Counted from the first letter of the stretch, positions 46,551-59,380 are shown. The stretch: DNA of 64,000 nucleotides from Gracilariopsis chorda (GCA_003194525.1 NBIV01000055.1:1-64000); one strand, 5' to 3'. The notes: generated by a model from the letters alone, not told the origin. Program-made: numbers and translations.

Positions 46551-48032
46551 TCAATGCAATGTTTTCGCGGAAGTATCTTGTGGGCTCGATCCATTTGTGT
46601 CCAACGAATCTAAATCAGCGAACTGACTTTTTGCCAAAAGTAAGGAGTTTGGCTTGTAGGGAACCGCAATACGGTCTTTGACTTTATCAAGTTCTTCTGT
46701 GCTGCAAGACTCACGGTATGCGGCGAACACGTATCCAGTACAAAACGCGTCCCAGCCGGCAGTGTGGGCCTGTCTCTCATTTTTGCCTTGTTCATATTCC
46801 GGACTGTTGGTGTGTGCACCGTTCTCAAGTTCGCTAACGTCCTCCTCTGTACCTGAGTGGATCTGCTCATGGCTTGTTTCATGAGGGTTCCGACCTTCGT
46901 CTACATCTGTTCTTTTTCTTGATGTCTCAATTAGTTTCTTCTTCTGCTTCTTGGAGAGTTTAGCGATATCACTCTGCATAGCCGCTCTCTGCTTCTTGAT
47001 TAACTTTGACTGCGCTTTGTGTCGCTTATACGCTTCTTTGCTATCTTTCGGGAATGTACCGTCCTTCTCCTCCTCCAGCACTTTGAATGGGTCGTGTGTA
47101 AATGGGCATCCGACACCTCTAGGGCAGAACCCTCGGAATGAATATAGCGCACATAACACGTCTTGCTTCACGTGGGCGTTCAATTCAGGAGGATCTGTCT
47201 TGTCGGTAGAAGGTAGGCCCTGACTGTTCTTTACGCTTACTCTACCAGACATTACGGATTTTGCAAAGAGGTACGCCAAAAAACTGGAACGTTCCTTCGT
47301 GCTTGCTGCAATGACCTTAGAGTCCCAAAACCCTTCTGGAAGACACTCCGTAAGCGCGGATATGAAACCGCTGAGAGTTCCGGGGAGCGGGCCCTGAAAT
47401 GAAGCGAACAGAAAGACAAGGTCGAACAAGCCATTGTGTACCACAACGGGGACGTTAGAATGGCCGATACGCCACAGAAGACCACGCGGAAACTTTCCCC
47501 AAGTCCACGTTAGGTTTCCTCCTTCGGTTGGCTCAGGCGGCGTTTCGGAACTGGCTCGATCGTATGGGATTCCCGAGCGGAACATGCGGTTGAAGTCGAA
47601 GCCGTGGGCAACGAGAAACTGTCCAGAGTCAGCGACCATTGAGAAGGGCGTGTTACAAAACATAACGAAGTCATAGGTAGAAACAGAGTAATGAGTTGGG
47701 ATTCGAATGGTTGGGGTATCGTCATCACCGCTGGACTGATCAGCGGCATCAGGCATATCTGCATCCGGGGTTATGGCATCGAATACGGATATCCCGATGG
47801 AGAGTATGCCGCAGGAGTGAGCCAGATTGCGCAGAGCGGCATAGCGGGCCTGAAAGTTGTCTTCCTTGAGTGCAGGATCAGAGCCGAATCCAGAGAACTC
47901 GGTGTCGATGGCAACGAAGGCTTTGGGGCTGAGGCGTTTCAGTCGGGCGCCAAGGGAACCGAATGCTGCGTCCGCCCCATTCCTTGTGACAGTGACGATG
48001 CGAACCGCATTGATCTCATCGCGAGCGCGCAT
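46551..48032 (-). CDS. TOE1: TOE1-like DEDD poly(A)/snRNA 3' exonuclease with CCCH zinc finger
   Basis: The 493-residue protein has a CAF1-type DEDD nuclease fold split around a zinc finger, which is the TOE1 layout. The first two acidic residues are in FVAIDTEFSG (D43, E45). The middle segments read VADSGQFLVAHGFDFNRMF and VVVHNGLFDLVFLFASF (third Asp). A CCCH finger with C-x8-C-x5-C-x3-H spacing (CALYSFRGFCPRGVGCPFTH) lies near residue 290-310. The last motif HTAGWDAFCTGYVFA near 420 supplies the final His and Asp. Between them is a Lys-rich nuclear-localisation stretch (KKQKKKLIETSRKR). TOE1 trims 3' tails of snRNAs and some mRNAs in Cajal bodies. Start at the first ATG. Confidence 0.88.
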   Translation of the reverse strand: MRARDEINAVRIVTVTRNGADAAFGSLGARLKRLSPKAFVAIDTEFSGFGSDPALKEDNFQARYAALRNLAHSCGILSIGISVFDAITPDADMPDAADQSSGDDDTPTIRIPTHYSVSTYDFVMFCNTPFSMVADSGQFLVAHGFDFNRMFRSGIPYDRASSETPPEPTEGGNLTWTWGKFPRGLLWRIGHSNVPVVVHNGLFDLVFLFASFQGPLPGTLSGFISALTECLPEGFWDSKVIAASTKERSSFLAYLFAKSVMSGRVSVKNSQGLPSTDKTDPPELNAHVKQDVLCALYSFRGFCPRGVGCPFTHDPFKVLEEEKDGTFPKDSKEAYKRHKAQSKLIKKQRAAMQSDIAKLSKKQKKKLIETSRKRTDVDEGRNPHETSHEQIHSGTEEDVSELENGAHTNSPEYEQGKNERQAHTAGWDAFCTGYVFAAYRESCSTEELDKVKDRIAVPYKPNSLLLAKSQFADLDSLDTNGSSPQDTSAKTLH

Positions 48033-48737
48033 GCTGCGTTAAGCGTAAGATGGGCGTCGGGGGAGCCGGGGCTTTTTACGGGACATAACGCGCTACAGAC
48101 AAGAGTTAGCCATCCGCTAGCCCTTGCGTGAAGACAGGGGCAGCGCCCGGGAGGCGCATGGAGTGGGGTGATGGTCTATTCATATATACCGCCCCATGCC
48201 ACCGTCGTCCACTCCAGGGCATGTTCCGAAAATGGATCAACGCAGCGCAGCGTATAAATTGTTCAAAATCATCATCGCAACTGTGAAAATCGTTGCATAT
48301 TTGAGCCGCAAGCGGAAGGCATCGGATTCTGGTGCGCTGCGCTGCACCGCCTCCGCCAGGTGCACTGTTGAGGACTTGTCGCGCCATGTAAAGCAACCAG
48401 GGGTATAATACAGAGCGGATATATACCTGCCTGCCACTTGCCCGCCGGTGAGCTCACACATTCCACGCTTTTTGCCCTTCAGGTTGCCGCGCCTCAGACC
48501 TTCAACTTCCCAACCTCCTTTCCGCTTGCATTCCGCACCGACGAGCTTCATGTCAACGCCGTAGCTCCTGCGCTAATCTCAGTCTTATAGCTTTGGTCTC
48601 TTCCTCAGCCGTGTACAAGTTGCACTCTTGACCGTTACACACCACCAGCGCAATACACCATCTGAGGCGACCGTGCCACTTATGTCATTTATCTCAATCG
48701 CAGCGCGGTTCGCATAGCCCACTTGACCGTCTCCGAA
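48033..48737. other. Promoter region between TOE1-like and TOR genes
   Basis: This is a divergent spacer (minus TOE1, plus TOR). TATA-like strings occur at about 48180-48190 and 48413-48425. A frame continuous with TOR exon 1 is open upstream to a stop at 48663-48665, without another ATG. Confidence 0.35.
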
Positions 48738-51700
48738 ATGCTTGACTTCTTCCTCAGCGGTCTCGAAGACACAGAAGCTGAGGACGTCAATGATGTTCGA
48801 CGTCTGAATGATATCGTAGACAAACTTTGTGTTTGGTAAGTTGTTTTTTTTGCCATTGTACCCCGTCCAGCACTCACGTTTCAATACCATCCCCCCACTC
48901 AGACAAAACTAACCCTTCTTGTCATTTAGCACTACGAATGAAGAACGCACGCGTTTGGCCACGCATTTGCGAACCACTGTTGACAACATCCCCAGCGATG
49001 ACAATGTAACTCAAAACCCGCATGAGTCCTCAGCCCACAACAACAAGCGAAGTCAGGCCGTCGCCTCCCTCAATCGACGTCTACAAGCTCTGCTCGTAAG
49101 CGAGCGACAAGGTGACAGACTTGCAGCAATCGCTGCCGTTTCAGCTTTGCTTACGACCGAATCCGAAGATATCCAGGCTCGCGCCCAACGAGCTGGAAAT
49201 GCCGTCCGTCTGTTGTTTCAGACAAAGAATACTGATATTCCTACAGCAAAGGCGGCAGCAGCACTCGTTGGCGCTCTAGCGAAACTCAACAACGCCCTTT
49301 CCACTAGAGCAGTGGACCACGCATTGACAAACGCCATTAACCTTATCGCACATTGCCACAGTGAAGATCCATACCCCGAGCTTTCAACCGATCGCGCACG
49401 ATCCGCATTAGTAATAACTGAGCTGGCTATCTCGAACAAATCTCCCCAGTTTATATTTCGTTTCCATGATAACTTACGCACGGAGCTCTGGCATATTGTC
49501 TGGGACCGAGAGGCGCCTGTTCGCGAACAGGGAGTGCAGGCCTTGCAGGCTGTATTGAACAGCGTTCTCATCGCAGATCAGTCCGAATCCAACAAAGCTA
49601 TGGAAGAAGTAATTGAGCGTATAAATATCTCACTTCTGCCAAGTGTTGAAGACGTCAGAGCTCCAAAGTACAAGCAAGAACGTCGGAACGCTGTTGTACA
49701 TGGATCACTTCTGATGACTGCATCTCTCCTCCGTTCCTCTCAGTCCAGGCCGCTTCTATCTTCATTTGCGAAGGACATCTCATCACTCGTTATTCGCTAT
49801 CAAAAGAGTACAAGCGCTGCGATCCGTGAGACTGTCGCTGATATTCTCCCGTTGTTGGTCCAAGTAGATAGCAGCATTTTTGCAGGTGATTTTCTCCGTG
49901 AACTACGCACGTCAGCACTGGGTCTGGTTCGGAATACGGATTTTCCAAGTCAAGAACGTGGATGTTGTTTAATGTCCTTGGCAGCCATTGCGGAACAGAT
50001 ATCAAATGTCGAATTAGGCCCTCTCTTGAAAGATATGCTCGGAACTTGTCGAGAAGCTCTTGTTCTTCAACGCTTTACTACAAGTGAGAAACACATCCCG
50101 CAAGAAGCAGTTCTGAAAGCGATTATCCACCTTGCGAAAGCATCCAAAGGTCACCCAGTTTTTGCGGAATTCATGCGCGAAGGTATGATCGCACTGCTTA
50201 TGAGCACAGACTTTACAGGTTGTCTCGTAACTACAATGGATGAAATTGGCCGCGAGGTGCCAGACATGGTAAACATTATACGCGAAAAACTTGTCAACGT
50301 AATCGCTGCGACTCTAAAACGCAGAATGCCGGAGAATGCTCTGATGTCTATTGATGAGGGTGGTGGGATCAATGCTGTAAACCACCGGCAGATTGAGAGA
50401 AGTAGTAGCGCACATCTACTTCACAACTCCTCACAACTCAGTTTCGGGAATATTGGAAGCGCCATGCGGGATTTTCACGGTGAAGGATTAATCGGGGAAG
50501 AGGCGAGTGCGTCTCATGACTTCTTCAAGCAGTACCCAATAATGACGGAATTGCATCGTATCGAAAGTGACGTAGCTCTAGCATCAAATGCAAGTTCCAT
50601 TGGAATTGATGGACTTCTGGATAGTCCTCCCGGGTCACAGGCGTCCTCTCCTTCTCAAGGGCTTAGCGTTCGGAGCCTACCTGAGCTTTCTGTCACAGCG
50701 GCATCCGATAGAGAAAATTCGCCCTGCGTAGCCTTGAAGGCAATCGTGAGTTATACATTCACTAAGATGAGTACCGAGGACCTCACTTCTTTTGTGAGCG
50801 AGTTTGTTATCGGTTATCTACATGCGAATAGCGTCAAAGTGAGAGCATTAGCTGCTGCTGCTGCTGCGAAGCTGTTGGAAACTGCTGTGAAGGTAGATCA
50901 GAATCGAGGGCTGGGATGTGATGAGTTACCGAGACTAAGCCCTGATATACAATCGTTTGTATCTCAACTACTTTCTTTCGCTGTCGCTGATCCATCGAAG
51001 GATGTACGATACATTGCTGTTCGGTCGCTGGATAGAGAGGAATTTTTCGAGTATCTTGCCCAGTTTGAAACGCTCAACATGTTATTTGTCGGCTTCCATG
51101 ATGAAAGCGCTGTACTTAGGAGGGCTGCTCTATCTTTAGCTGGCCGGCTAAGTGGTCGTCATCCGGCCAGAGTCATCCCAGCACTCAGACGTCAACTCCT
51201 TCATCTCCTGACAGTATTGCGTTTACATGGAAACAACTTCGCCAGGAATCGAAGGGACGCCACATATCTTATATACACTTTGACCTGCCACGCTAAACAC
51301 CTTGTGAAACCCTACACAAAGGCAGTTATGACCCTGCTCTTACTATGTCTAGGGGAAGCAAAGAAGCGAAATGATTCTGCAGCGATTCTACCAATTTACT
51401 TAACTATAGCGGAAATGGGAGGAACTATGAGTCCATTTGATTTGAGTCCTTTTCGTGAGAAGCTCGTCCCGCAAATTGTTTCGTCTATCCTTCAATTCCA
51501 ATCGTCGGAACCTGTGATGCGAAAAGCTGCATTGAGAGCTCTAACTGGAGTTGTGCAGAACACAGGGTTTGTTATTAAGCCGTATGACGCACATCGCGGT
51601 CTCCTCCCGGGTCTTGTGCAACTTCTTACGGTCGAAACAGACCAGAATGTGCGCCTTGAAGCAGAGATTTTAATAGGGTCTTTGGGTGCTGTTAATCCGG

Positions 51701-54700
51701 AGAACCATAAGTACGCCAATCTTCCTCGATATTTAGAACGGCAGCAGTTCAGCCAGACCCGCAATCTATCAATCGGCAGTCAAGATCGTGGAACCCTACG
51801 GAACTATGCCTCATACACCTCTGGGGTTCAGTTGGGAGCGTCAGGTACTCATTTAACTTCTTCGAAACTGGCGGCCCTAGCTGCTTCGGGGCAGAACAGT
51901 GTGAACCTTAAGAAGGAAAGCCAACAAGTTAGGGAAATCAGTGCTCCAAAAAGAAAGCATCCAGGCTGGAGCTCCGCCCATGATGAATCTGGCCCAGCTT
52001 CTTTGAACCCGGCAGTGAAGGCAGAAGATGTGGAAGCTGCAATGCGTATATTTGTGTACGGGGTTGAATATTTGGAGCGCATGACATCCTATCGTCCAGT
52101 ATGGGATACTGAAGATTTAGAAAACATGTCTTTAGTTGAAGAGCTTGACCATCCGTTCACAAACAGCCCTAATTATTCCTCATCAGTTGCATTAGATCAA
52201 CTGAACCTCATCATCGCCAACCCAAGACAAAGGCCGCACTACAGAGATGCAGTCAAGGCTATTGTACACATCCTAAGGTCATCTGGATCCAAGTGTTCAC
52301 AGTTTTTGCCTGCCGTCGTGCCCCGAATCCTCTGGCTTCTGGCGAAAACCTCAAAAACAGATTCATCACTGGGTATTACTTTCACAGAGCTCGAGAACCA
52401 AATCATGATTCGCCTTCAGGAGCTGATTTCTATTGCCGGATGTGAGTACATGCCGTATGTATGTGACACCGTACTACTGATGTGGAAGTTTTTGAAGCAT
52501 TTGTCGAGTTCACCTTTATGCTTGATTACTGTTTGTAACTTGTTGTCAAAGTTGCGAATAGCAATTGGAGATCAGTTTGCCCCGGTTATCCCTAGCGTAC
52601 TCCCATATCTTCTTTCTTCGGTGACTCAAGATCGCTCAGAAAACGGAACCAGCACTGTTGCTGTGCTGAAGACGCTGGAGACCTTCAGTCCACTTTATGG
52701 GGAATATGATATTATTGTCATTGAGTGCCTGACCAAGATTATTCTTGCTAAGAAACTGGCAGTTCGGCGAGAGGACGCTCTATTAACCCTCATACGCATA
52801 GTGCAGGATTTGTCGAGCATTGAGATTCTCCCCAGTGTCATCCAACCATTGATTCAGGTTATTGCCGGCTCCTGTGATCGCGCTGTGAGTTACGAGACAG
52901 TGGGTAACGGTGGATTCATGAGTGGAATGAGAAGCAGAAAGGTTCATGATTTGTCGGATGGCACAGAGCTTGTCGTCCTGGCTTCCAGAGCTCTTATAGA
53001 AATTGGAAAGCGATCGGCTCGGGCTTTTGATGTTTACATACCGGTTATCAGAAGGGCCTTGCGGTTAAGCACCCTTAAACGGATAGACCGGACTGTGTAT
53101 AATGCTCTGGAGAACATGCTTGAACAGAGAGTATCACAGTCTCTCAGTAGTTCCATCAATACAATACCGTGCACAGTCAAGGCGATAACTCTTCAACCAG
53201 TTCATGGTTCATCGGGATCTCTGTCAGATCTATCACACTCGGCGCATAGCCTCACTCTTGGAAGAAGACTCGCGTTTGATTTCACACAGTCTTCCGCGCA
53301 AAGCCGTAACCCTGTCTCTCGAAAGCATAATTTAATGGAGTCGGCACTTTTGCGGAGATGGGAGGTCCAGCCCGGATTCAGCGAGGATGACTGGGTACAA
53401 TGGTATTCGAATCTCGGGGCAGCGATGCTTGAACAGTCTGGATCACCAGCATTCCGTGCTTGCGTCAGAATATCTGAATCTTATCCGCAGTTCTCCAAAC
53501 TCGTCTTCAATGCTGCCTTTCTGTCTTGTTGGAAGCATCCCCTGAGTTCAGAATCAAAGGTGAAAATAGTATACAATCTAGAGAAGGCTCTAAGCTCTGA
53601 TATTATTCCTTTGAATGTACTCCAATCCCTCTTGAACCTGTACGAGTTTATGGATCATGATGAAAAGCCCTTGCCCACAAGTAATATGAAACTGGCAATC
53701 GCGGCCTGCCGATGTGGAGCTTTTGCAAAGGCTGTGCGATACCGTGAGTTAGATTACGCTCACCATGTTGGTAATCCTGAACTGATTGAGTCGGATATAG
53801 ACGGCGAGGAAGGGCTAATTTCAATTTATGACCGGCTTAATAACCTGGAGTCTGCGGTAGGCACTCTGAACCATTATCAAAGACACAAAGGAGCAAAAGT
53901 GAAAGAGATGTGGTTTGAGAAGCTGCAGAAGTGGGATGAGGCCTTAGAGGAGTATAGCAAAGTTGAGATCGATTTCAGAGTGGTCGGAGATGAATTGTAT
54001 ACCGACAAAACGAAATGGGGAAGTCTTCTCGGAAGGTTGCGTTGTCTTAATGAAATCGGAGAATGGAGAAAACTGAATGAGCTTGTGCAAGACTCAAAAA
54101 TGGCTTGCATCACCAACCGGCGCGCATTGGGTGAACTTGCTTTGGACGGCAAGGGAGCTTCCGTCGCTCTAGACCTTGGAAGATGGGATGAGTTCGAAGA
54201 GTGGGTTAGATATCTTCGACCGAATACGTTTCACGGATGTTTCTACCGAGCAATGGTGCTTGTGAGGCAGGGTAGTGCAGACCCCGTAAGACTTGACGAA
54301 GCTGAGGACTTTCTCCGGAATGCTCGGAAACGTCTAGACTTGGAACTCACGGCTAGAGTTAGTGAAGGATACCCCCGAGCGTATGAAAGGGTGGTAGATG
54401 CACAGATCTTGGTGGAGTTGGAAGAAATGATTGCATTTCTGCGTATGCCCGAGAGCGATTCGGCGTCCTACGGTCGTCGCCGTTTGAGGGACATCTGGGA
54501 TCAAAGGCTTCGTGGATGCAAACACGATCGTTACACCTGGTATCGACTGTTGATGATTCGGGCCTTGGTAATGAAACCGATCGAGAATAAGGAACAGTGG
54601 TTGGAATTTTCTACAATGTGTCGGAAAGATAGACGTATTCCAATGGCAAGTGAAGCACTTAGAATGCTTTTGAAGTCATACTATGAGCATCAAGCATCAA

Positions 54701-57478
54701 TTTGGTCGGGTATTGAAGGCGCTCCATTCGTCAGAGATACATATCAACACTTGTTTGATTTTGCGAAATGGAGTCCCCAGTCAATTGTGACAATACAAGA
54801 TCTGGATATCAAGTTTTCCTGCATCAAGCTGCTTTGGGCCCTCAATCGGCGGATAGAAGCTTATTCCGCGCTCGAGCAATGTCGAAACGAGTATCTCGAG
54901 AGCGCAGGATTAGGGTTCACAGAGAATGGAATGTTAATTGGGTTCCCGTCTGAAGAACTAGAGGATGAGAGAGTAATAGCGGGAGAAGTGTTTTCAAAAC
55001 TCTCGAAGTGGGGCTTCCGACTTGCAGAAAGCAAAGAGGTTGAAGAAACGTGTATTACTGACCCTGTCGTATTCGCTGACTATGCAGCGAAGATACGGCC
55101 GGAATGGGGGAAGGCGTGGCACTACTGGGGTAACCTGAACGAGAATAGATTTTTGGCTTTGGTTGACAAACAAGGTGGAATTCCGGATGTAGGTTATCAT
55201 CTTGGCAATGGAATAACAATCGGAAAACGTGAAAAGAAGTATGCCGTTGGTGCTGTGCGAGGCTATTTCAAGGCCATTGACCTAAAAAGCAAAACATCTA
55301 CGGAAGATTCCCTCCGGGTTCTCACGCTATGGTTTAACTTTGGGGGCTTAGGAAACTTGCATGTAGATTTCGATGAAGGTTTCAATCGGACGAACATTAC
55401 GATGTGGCTTGAAGTTGTTCCGCAAATAATAGCTCGCCTTTACACACCATATCCTGAGGTGGAAAGAGGAGTGAAGATTCTTCTTGCAAAAATTGGGAAA
55501 GTTCATCCTCAAGTTGCTGTCTATCCCCTAACAGTGGCAAAGAATGTATATGGATCTCACCAGGAGAAAAGAGCGAATACGGCCACCCAAATTCTCACAG
55601 AAATCAAACAGCATCACAAGGAAATCGTTGAAGAAGCGGAGATAGTTGCCAATGAATTGGTGAGAGTGGCGATTTTGTGGTCAGAGATTTGGTGCGAAAG
55701 ACTTGAAGAGGCTTCGAAACTCTACTTCATGAATCATAAGATTTTTGAGATGCTTGAAACCATAATGCCCCTTCACGATATGATGGACCGGGGTGCGGAG
55801 ACTGGATATGAACAGAACTTCATTGGTAAATTTGGGAGAGAACTCAATGATGCTGCGGAACTGTGTAGAAAGTTCCAAGCAGAACAACACGAAGGCCTTT
55901 CCATTGAAGGTCCGCTTTCTCAGTATCTGAATCAGGCTTGGACTATGTACCATAACATTTTCAGGAAGATACAACGGCAGCAACAGAATATACATATCCT
56001 GGATCTTTCATTCGTTTCGAAAGGATTAGATGAAGCCAGAGGGCTGAAACTGGCTGTTCCCGGTACCTATGATCCGTATGATAACAGTCCTACAATCGCG
56101 ATCCACTCTTTCAGTCCCAAATTAACTGTGATGCAAAGTAAGCAAAGACCTCGAAAGCTTTCAATTATCGGCGATGATGGTGAGGAATATCACTTTCTTC
56201 TCAAGGGACATGAAGACCTTCGTCAAGATGAAAGGGTAATGCAAGTATTCAGCCTGGTGAACAAGATGTTCTCGAAGAGCAGTGGAAGGGCCGTTCTGAG
56301 TCGTGTTGCACTAAAGACATACCCGGTAATAGCCTTGTCTGGGGAGGCTGGCCTTATTGGATGGGTACCCGGTTGTGACACCATGCACTCCTTGGTGAAG
56401 GAGTACCGTGAAATGAGAAGGATCATGGCTAATGTTGAACACAGAGTTATGCTCCGAATTGCCCCAGAGCCTGATAGGCTAGCCTTACTTCACAAGGTAC
56501 AACTATTCGAGTTCATGCTACAGAACACCGGTGGCGTTGATATTGCGAAAGTACTCTGGCTCAAGAGCCGAAACTCTGAGATATGGTTCGAGAGACGAAC
56601 TACTTACGCCAAGTCATTGGCAACGACGTCTATGATGGGTTACCTCCTTGGGCTTGGTGATCGGCATCCATCTAATTTAATGATTGAAAGAGGTACAGGG
56701 AAGGTTATGCATATTGACTTCGGTGATTGCTTTGAAGTGGCAATGAAGCGAGAGAAATATCCTGAACGAGTTCCGTTTCGCCTTACGCGAATGCTTGTTG
56801 ATGCCCTGGAGCCATGTGGCGTTGACGGGCACTTCCGCCAGACTTCAGAAGTCGCAATGGAAGTACTCAGGAGTGATGCCCGCCAATCTTTGCTTTCGAT
56901 GATGGAAGCTTTCGTATACGATCCTCTTATTCGGTGGAAACTCATCAAAGCTAAGGACCTCCTTGCATTCCGAGAACAACGGGATGCGAGCTTAGAGGAA
57001 GCTGTGGCTGCTTTGGCGGGACCAATGGAGGGGGAACCAGACATTGTACGTAGTCTTCGTGAAGCGGGAAGTTTGATGGCGTCAATTCGATTGGAAGAAA
57101 ACGTTCAAACAACAGTTGCAGACCATGCAGAGGAACAGTACCCTGGAGCAATTCCAACCCCATCTGCTCCAATTCACATGCAGGCTCATGTGCGGTTTGA
57201 CTTTGATCCTGCTAATCTTCCAACCCCAGCCGCTGATGAACGATCAGCCCAACGGCGGTTCTTCAGAACTGCGGATCCTTCTGACAACCGGATCACCATT
57301 GCCGGTAACGAAAAAAGCACATGAAGCTTTGAAACGGGTGGAAGCGAAACTCTTTGGACGGGACTTTGACGGAGATACAAGTCTGACCGTTTCGGAGCAG
57401 GTTCAGTTCCTAATACGCGATGCAACGAACATAGAGAACCTTTGTTCGCTCTTCTTAGGGTGGTGTGCATTCTGGTAA
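48738..57478 (+). CDS. TOR: TOR (target of rapamycin) kinase, spliced at both ends
   Basis: This PI3K-related Ser/Thr kinase is the centre of TOR complexes that couple nutrients to growth. Exon 1 is 48738-48835 (MLDFFLSGLEDTEAED...), intron 1 is 48836-48929 (GTAAGT...CTAAC...TTTAG), and exon 2 continues in frame. HEAT repeats fill about residues 40-1400 and FAT covers about 1500-2200. FRB at about 2279-2383 has the rapamycin-site Ser in EEASKLYF and the Trp in LNQAWTMY. The kinase has GWVPGCDTMH, GDRHPSNLM and HIDFGD. FATC lies in another frame (57330-57478, ending NLCSLFLGWCAFW), so a second intron with acceptor at 57229 or a frameshift precedes it. The product is about 2,820-2,870 residues. 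The large exon has no ATG near its start. Confidence 0.95.
48836..48929 (+). other. Intron 1 of TOR
   Basis: This 94-nt intron has donor GTAAGT, a CTAAC branch-like string at 48909-48913 and the acceptor TTTAG ending at 48929. Joining TG to C across it gives a Cys codon and keeps the frame into ACT ACG AAT GAA. Confidence 0.8.
57190..57229 (+). other. Candidate intron 2 of TOR (acceptor at 57229)
   Basis: The acceptor has CTAAT and a short pyrimidine stretch before CCCAG, resembling the acceptor of intron 1. Two donors restore the FATC frame: GTGCGG at 57190 (40 nt) and GTACGT at 57046 (184 nt). The shorter one is drawn; the longer has the better donor and a more usual length. Confidence 0.5.
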
Positions 57479-57892
57479 CTAGACCGAACTGCTTTTTGAA
57501 CAAAACTTGCCTCAGAAAAGTATTATTGTGTAACTTGTATATTATGTATTTTTCTTTGTGCGGCAAATCGTATGCTGTTGTACGTGATATGTTAGCCACG
57601 TAAAAGGAGTTTAACTCGATGCCGTTACCCACGGGTACCGTTAGAGGCGGCCGGGCGTGAACTCTTGCGTTTGTATGTCAATCTGTATATGCCGACTTGG
57701 TGCGTACTTGCGAACACGTTTAGAGGACATGAGACCACATCAATACAACGATTTACCTATTGTCAACAAGTGTCTGAAGTCTGTAGAAAAAGGGTTTGCT
57801 TGAGAATGAAGCACTAATCGCCCATTCGGAAGGAAAACAGTGGCCCCTCCACAATGACATGGAATCCTCTCTACCAAAAGTAACATGACAGG
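57479..57892. other. 3' flank of TOR
   Basis: I see no separate feature. It is AT-richer than the coding region and ends at a truncated LINE. Confidence 0.4.
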
Positions 57893-58300
57893 TATGTATG
57901 TGTGTTTATGAGCGCACGCTACTAATTCCGAAAGCGTGTTAGATTCTTCTTCTTTGTTGTGGGTTCAGCATGCCTGATTACGGCACGCTGATAGTGGTTT
58001 CTCATTTCAAAAACTTCTCTCTCCTCAAGAAAGCTAACAACTTTTGCTGCCACTGGTGGACTATCTCCGCTTAAGTCTTACCTCTTCTTTCTGCAGGAGC
58101 AGGGAGCTTGCGTCTTCTAGATTCCGTCCGCTTGGCGCAACGCAGCACAAAATGTTCCACATCATTGGTAGCGTGTGTGTTGCAGTCGCACCGTGACGGC
58201 TTTCTTTCTGTGTAGGTAGCAACCGGATGAAGCTTCGGGGTGTGCCCTACGTAGACTTCTAACCCTACAAGGCACGCGTTTTGTCGTCAAACGGCCCAAA
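57893..58300 (-). mobile_element. LINE 3'-end remnant of the same family
   Basis: On the minus strand VYVGHTPKLHPVATYTERK and NDVEHFVLRCAKRTESRR parallel the C-terminal part of the LINE at 39752-40600 (VRHAPGLHPVSTY, NTVDHFVMRCRKRSKSRR). The 3' tail is again GTAT/GTGT repeats at about 57893-57907 after a GCGCACGC-like string. It is decayed and 5'-truncated. Confidence 0.7.
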
Positions 58301-59380
58301 GACAATCTTCGAAGAAACACCGAGTACCCCTGGAACAATAAGAAAGAAGAAAAACAGTTCAGGTCTGCTCTCAAATTACGTGGCCTAACGCTCTCGGAGG
58401 GACAAAAGCTCTTATTGACTGCGAAATGCGACAGAATGGCATTTGTTTTAAACCTGAGCTACATTAACAGTTTTGTGCGACGCAGGAAATCCTTCCTGTG
58501 CTTTCATAGGCTTGAGCCATCGGGAGTGCGGTCAAGAACAAAAATACATTGGTACAAGGGTATACTCTGGCATTCAACATTACTTTATATCTGTTCAAGA
58601 TTTGGCGAAGAAGGCCTTCTTGCTCTGCTGATACCTCACACGGCGACGCAGAGCTTTTCCGAACCGCCTTCTTGCGTTGCATGGCAGAATAGTTTCCAGT
58701 GTTGAGCGCAAGCGATAGCCTGGGTAAGGGAGGTTTGGGAGAGAAAAGGAATAAAAGGTTGCTTAACACTCCTCGGGTACGCGGTCAAGCCCGAAGAGCC
58801 AGCATGTTGGCCGTCGGCCGAGTGCGTGAGCGACGGTAAAGGTGACGTAGTCCGTAGATTCTTTTGCGCGTGCCTCGAAATCCATGTTTCGTATTTTCTC
58901 AACTTGAGCCCTTTGTTCATGTGCACTGCATATCTCTCACATGGTGCAGAGATGTGCAACGTAAAATTCTTGAGGGAACTTTTTTAGGTCCTGCAAGTTG
59001 TCTCAAATTGAGCGCGTATGAGGGTTACTAAAGCTCTTGCACAACGATGACGGGAAATAGTCCTAAATATGGGGGCATTGTTGAAGTCTTGACTCCATTT
59101 TTGAAGAGAGCTTTGAGACTGCGGGTTTCAAGCGACATGAAGCCGAATTCCGTGCAGAACCGAAACTGCTCGCTCACCACAGATTAGTAGAAGCATCAGG
59201 TCTGTCGTAGAGAGCGAATTAAGGACACGGGGGCTAAGGCACAGGTACAGGGATAGACTTCCAACTCTTTGACCCTTACCTCTTGTGGCCAGACGGTGTT
59301 CTTGAGAAATTCGTACCCCTCTTGCGTGTTGTTAATAGGCCGAAGTGGGCAAGTATCGTCGGTACCAGGTTGCAGGCATC
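58301..59380. other. Intergenic upstream of the bZIP-like gene
   Basis: About 1.1 kb without a supported gene. It includes possible further LINE decay toward 58.4 kb and the promoter of the next gene. The frames present are short and overlap one another on both strands. Confidence 0.35.
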
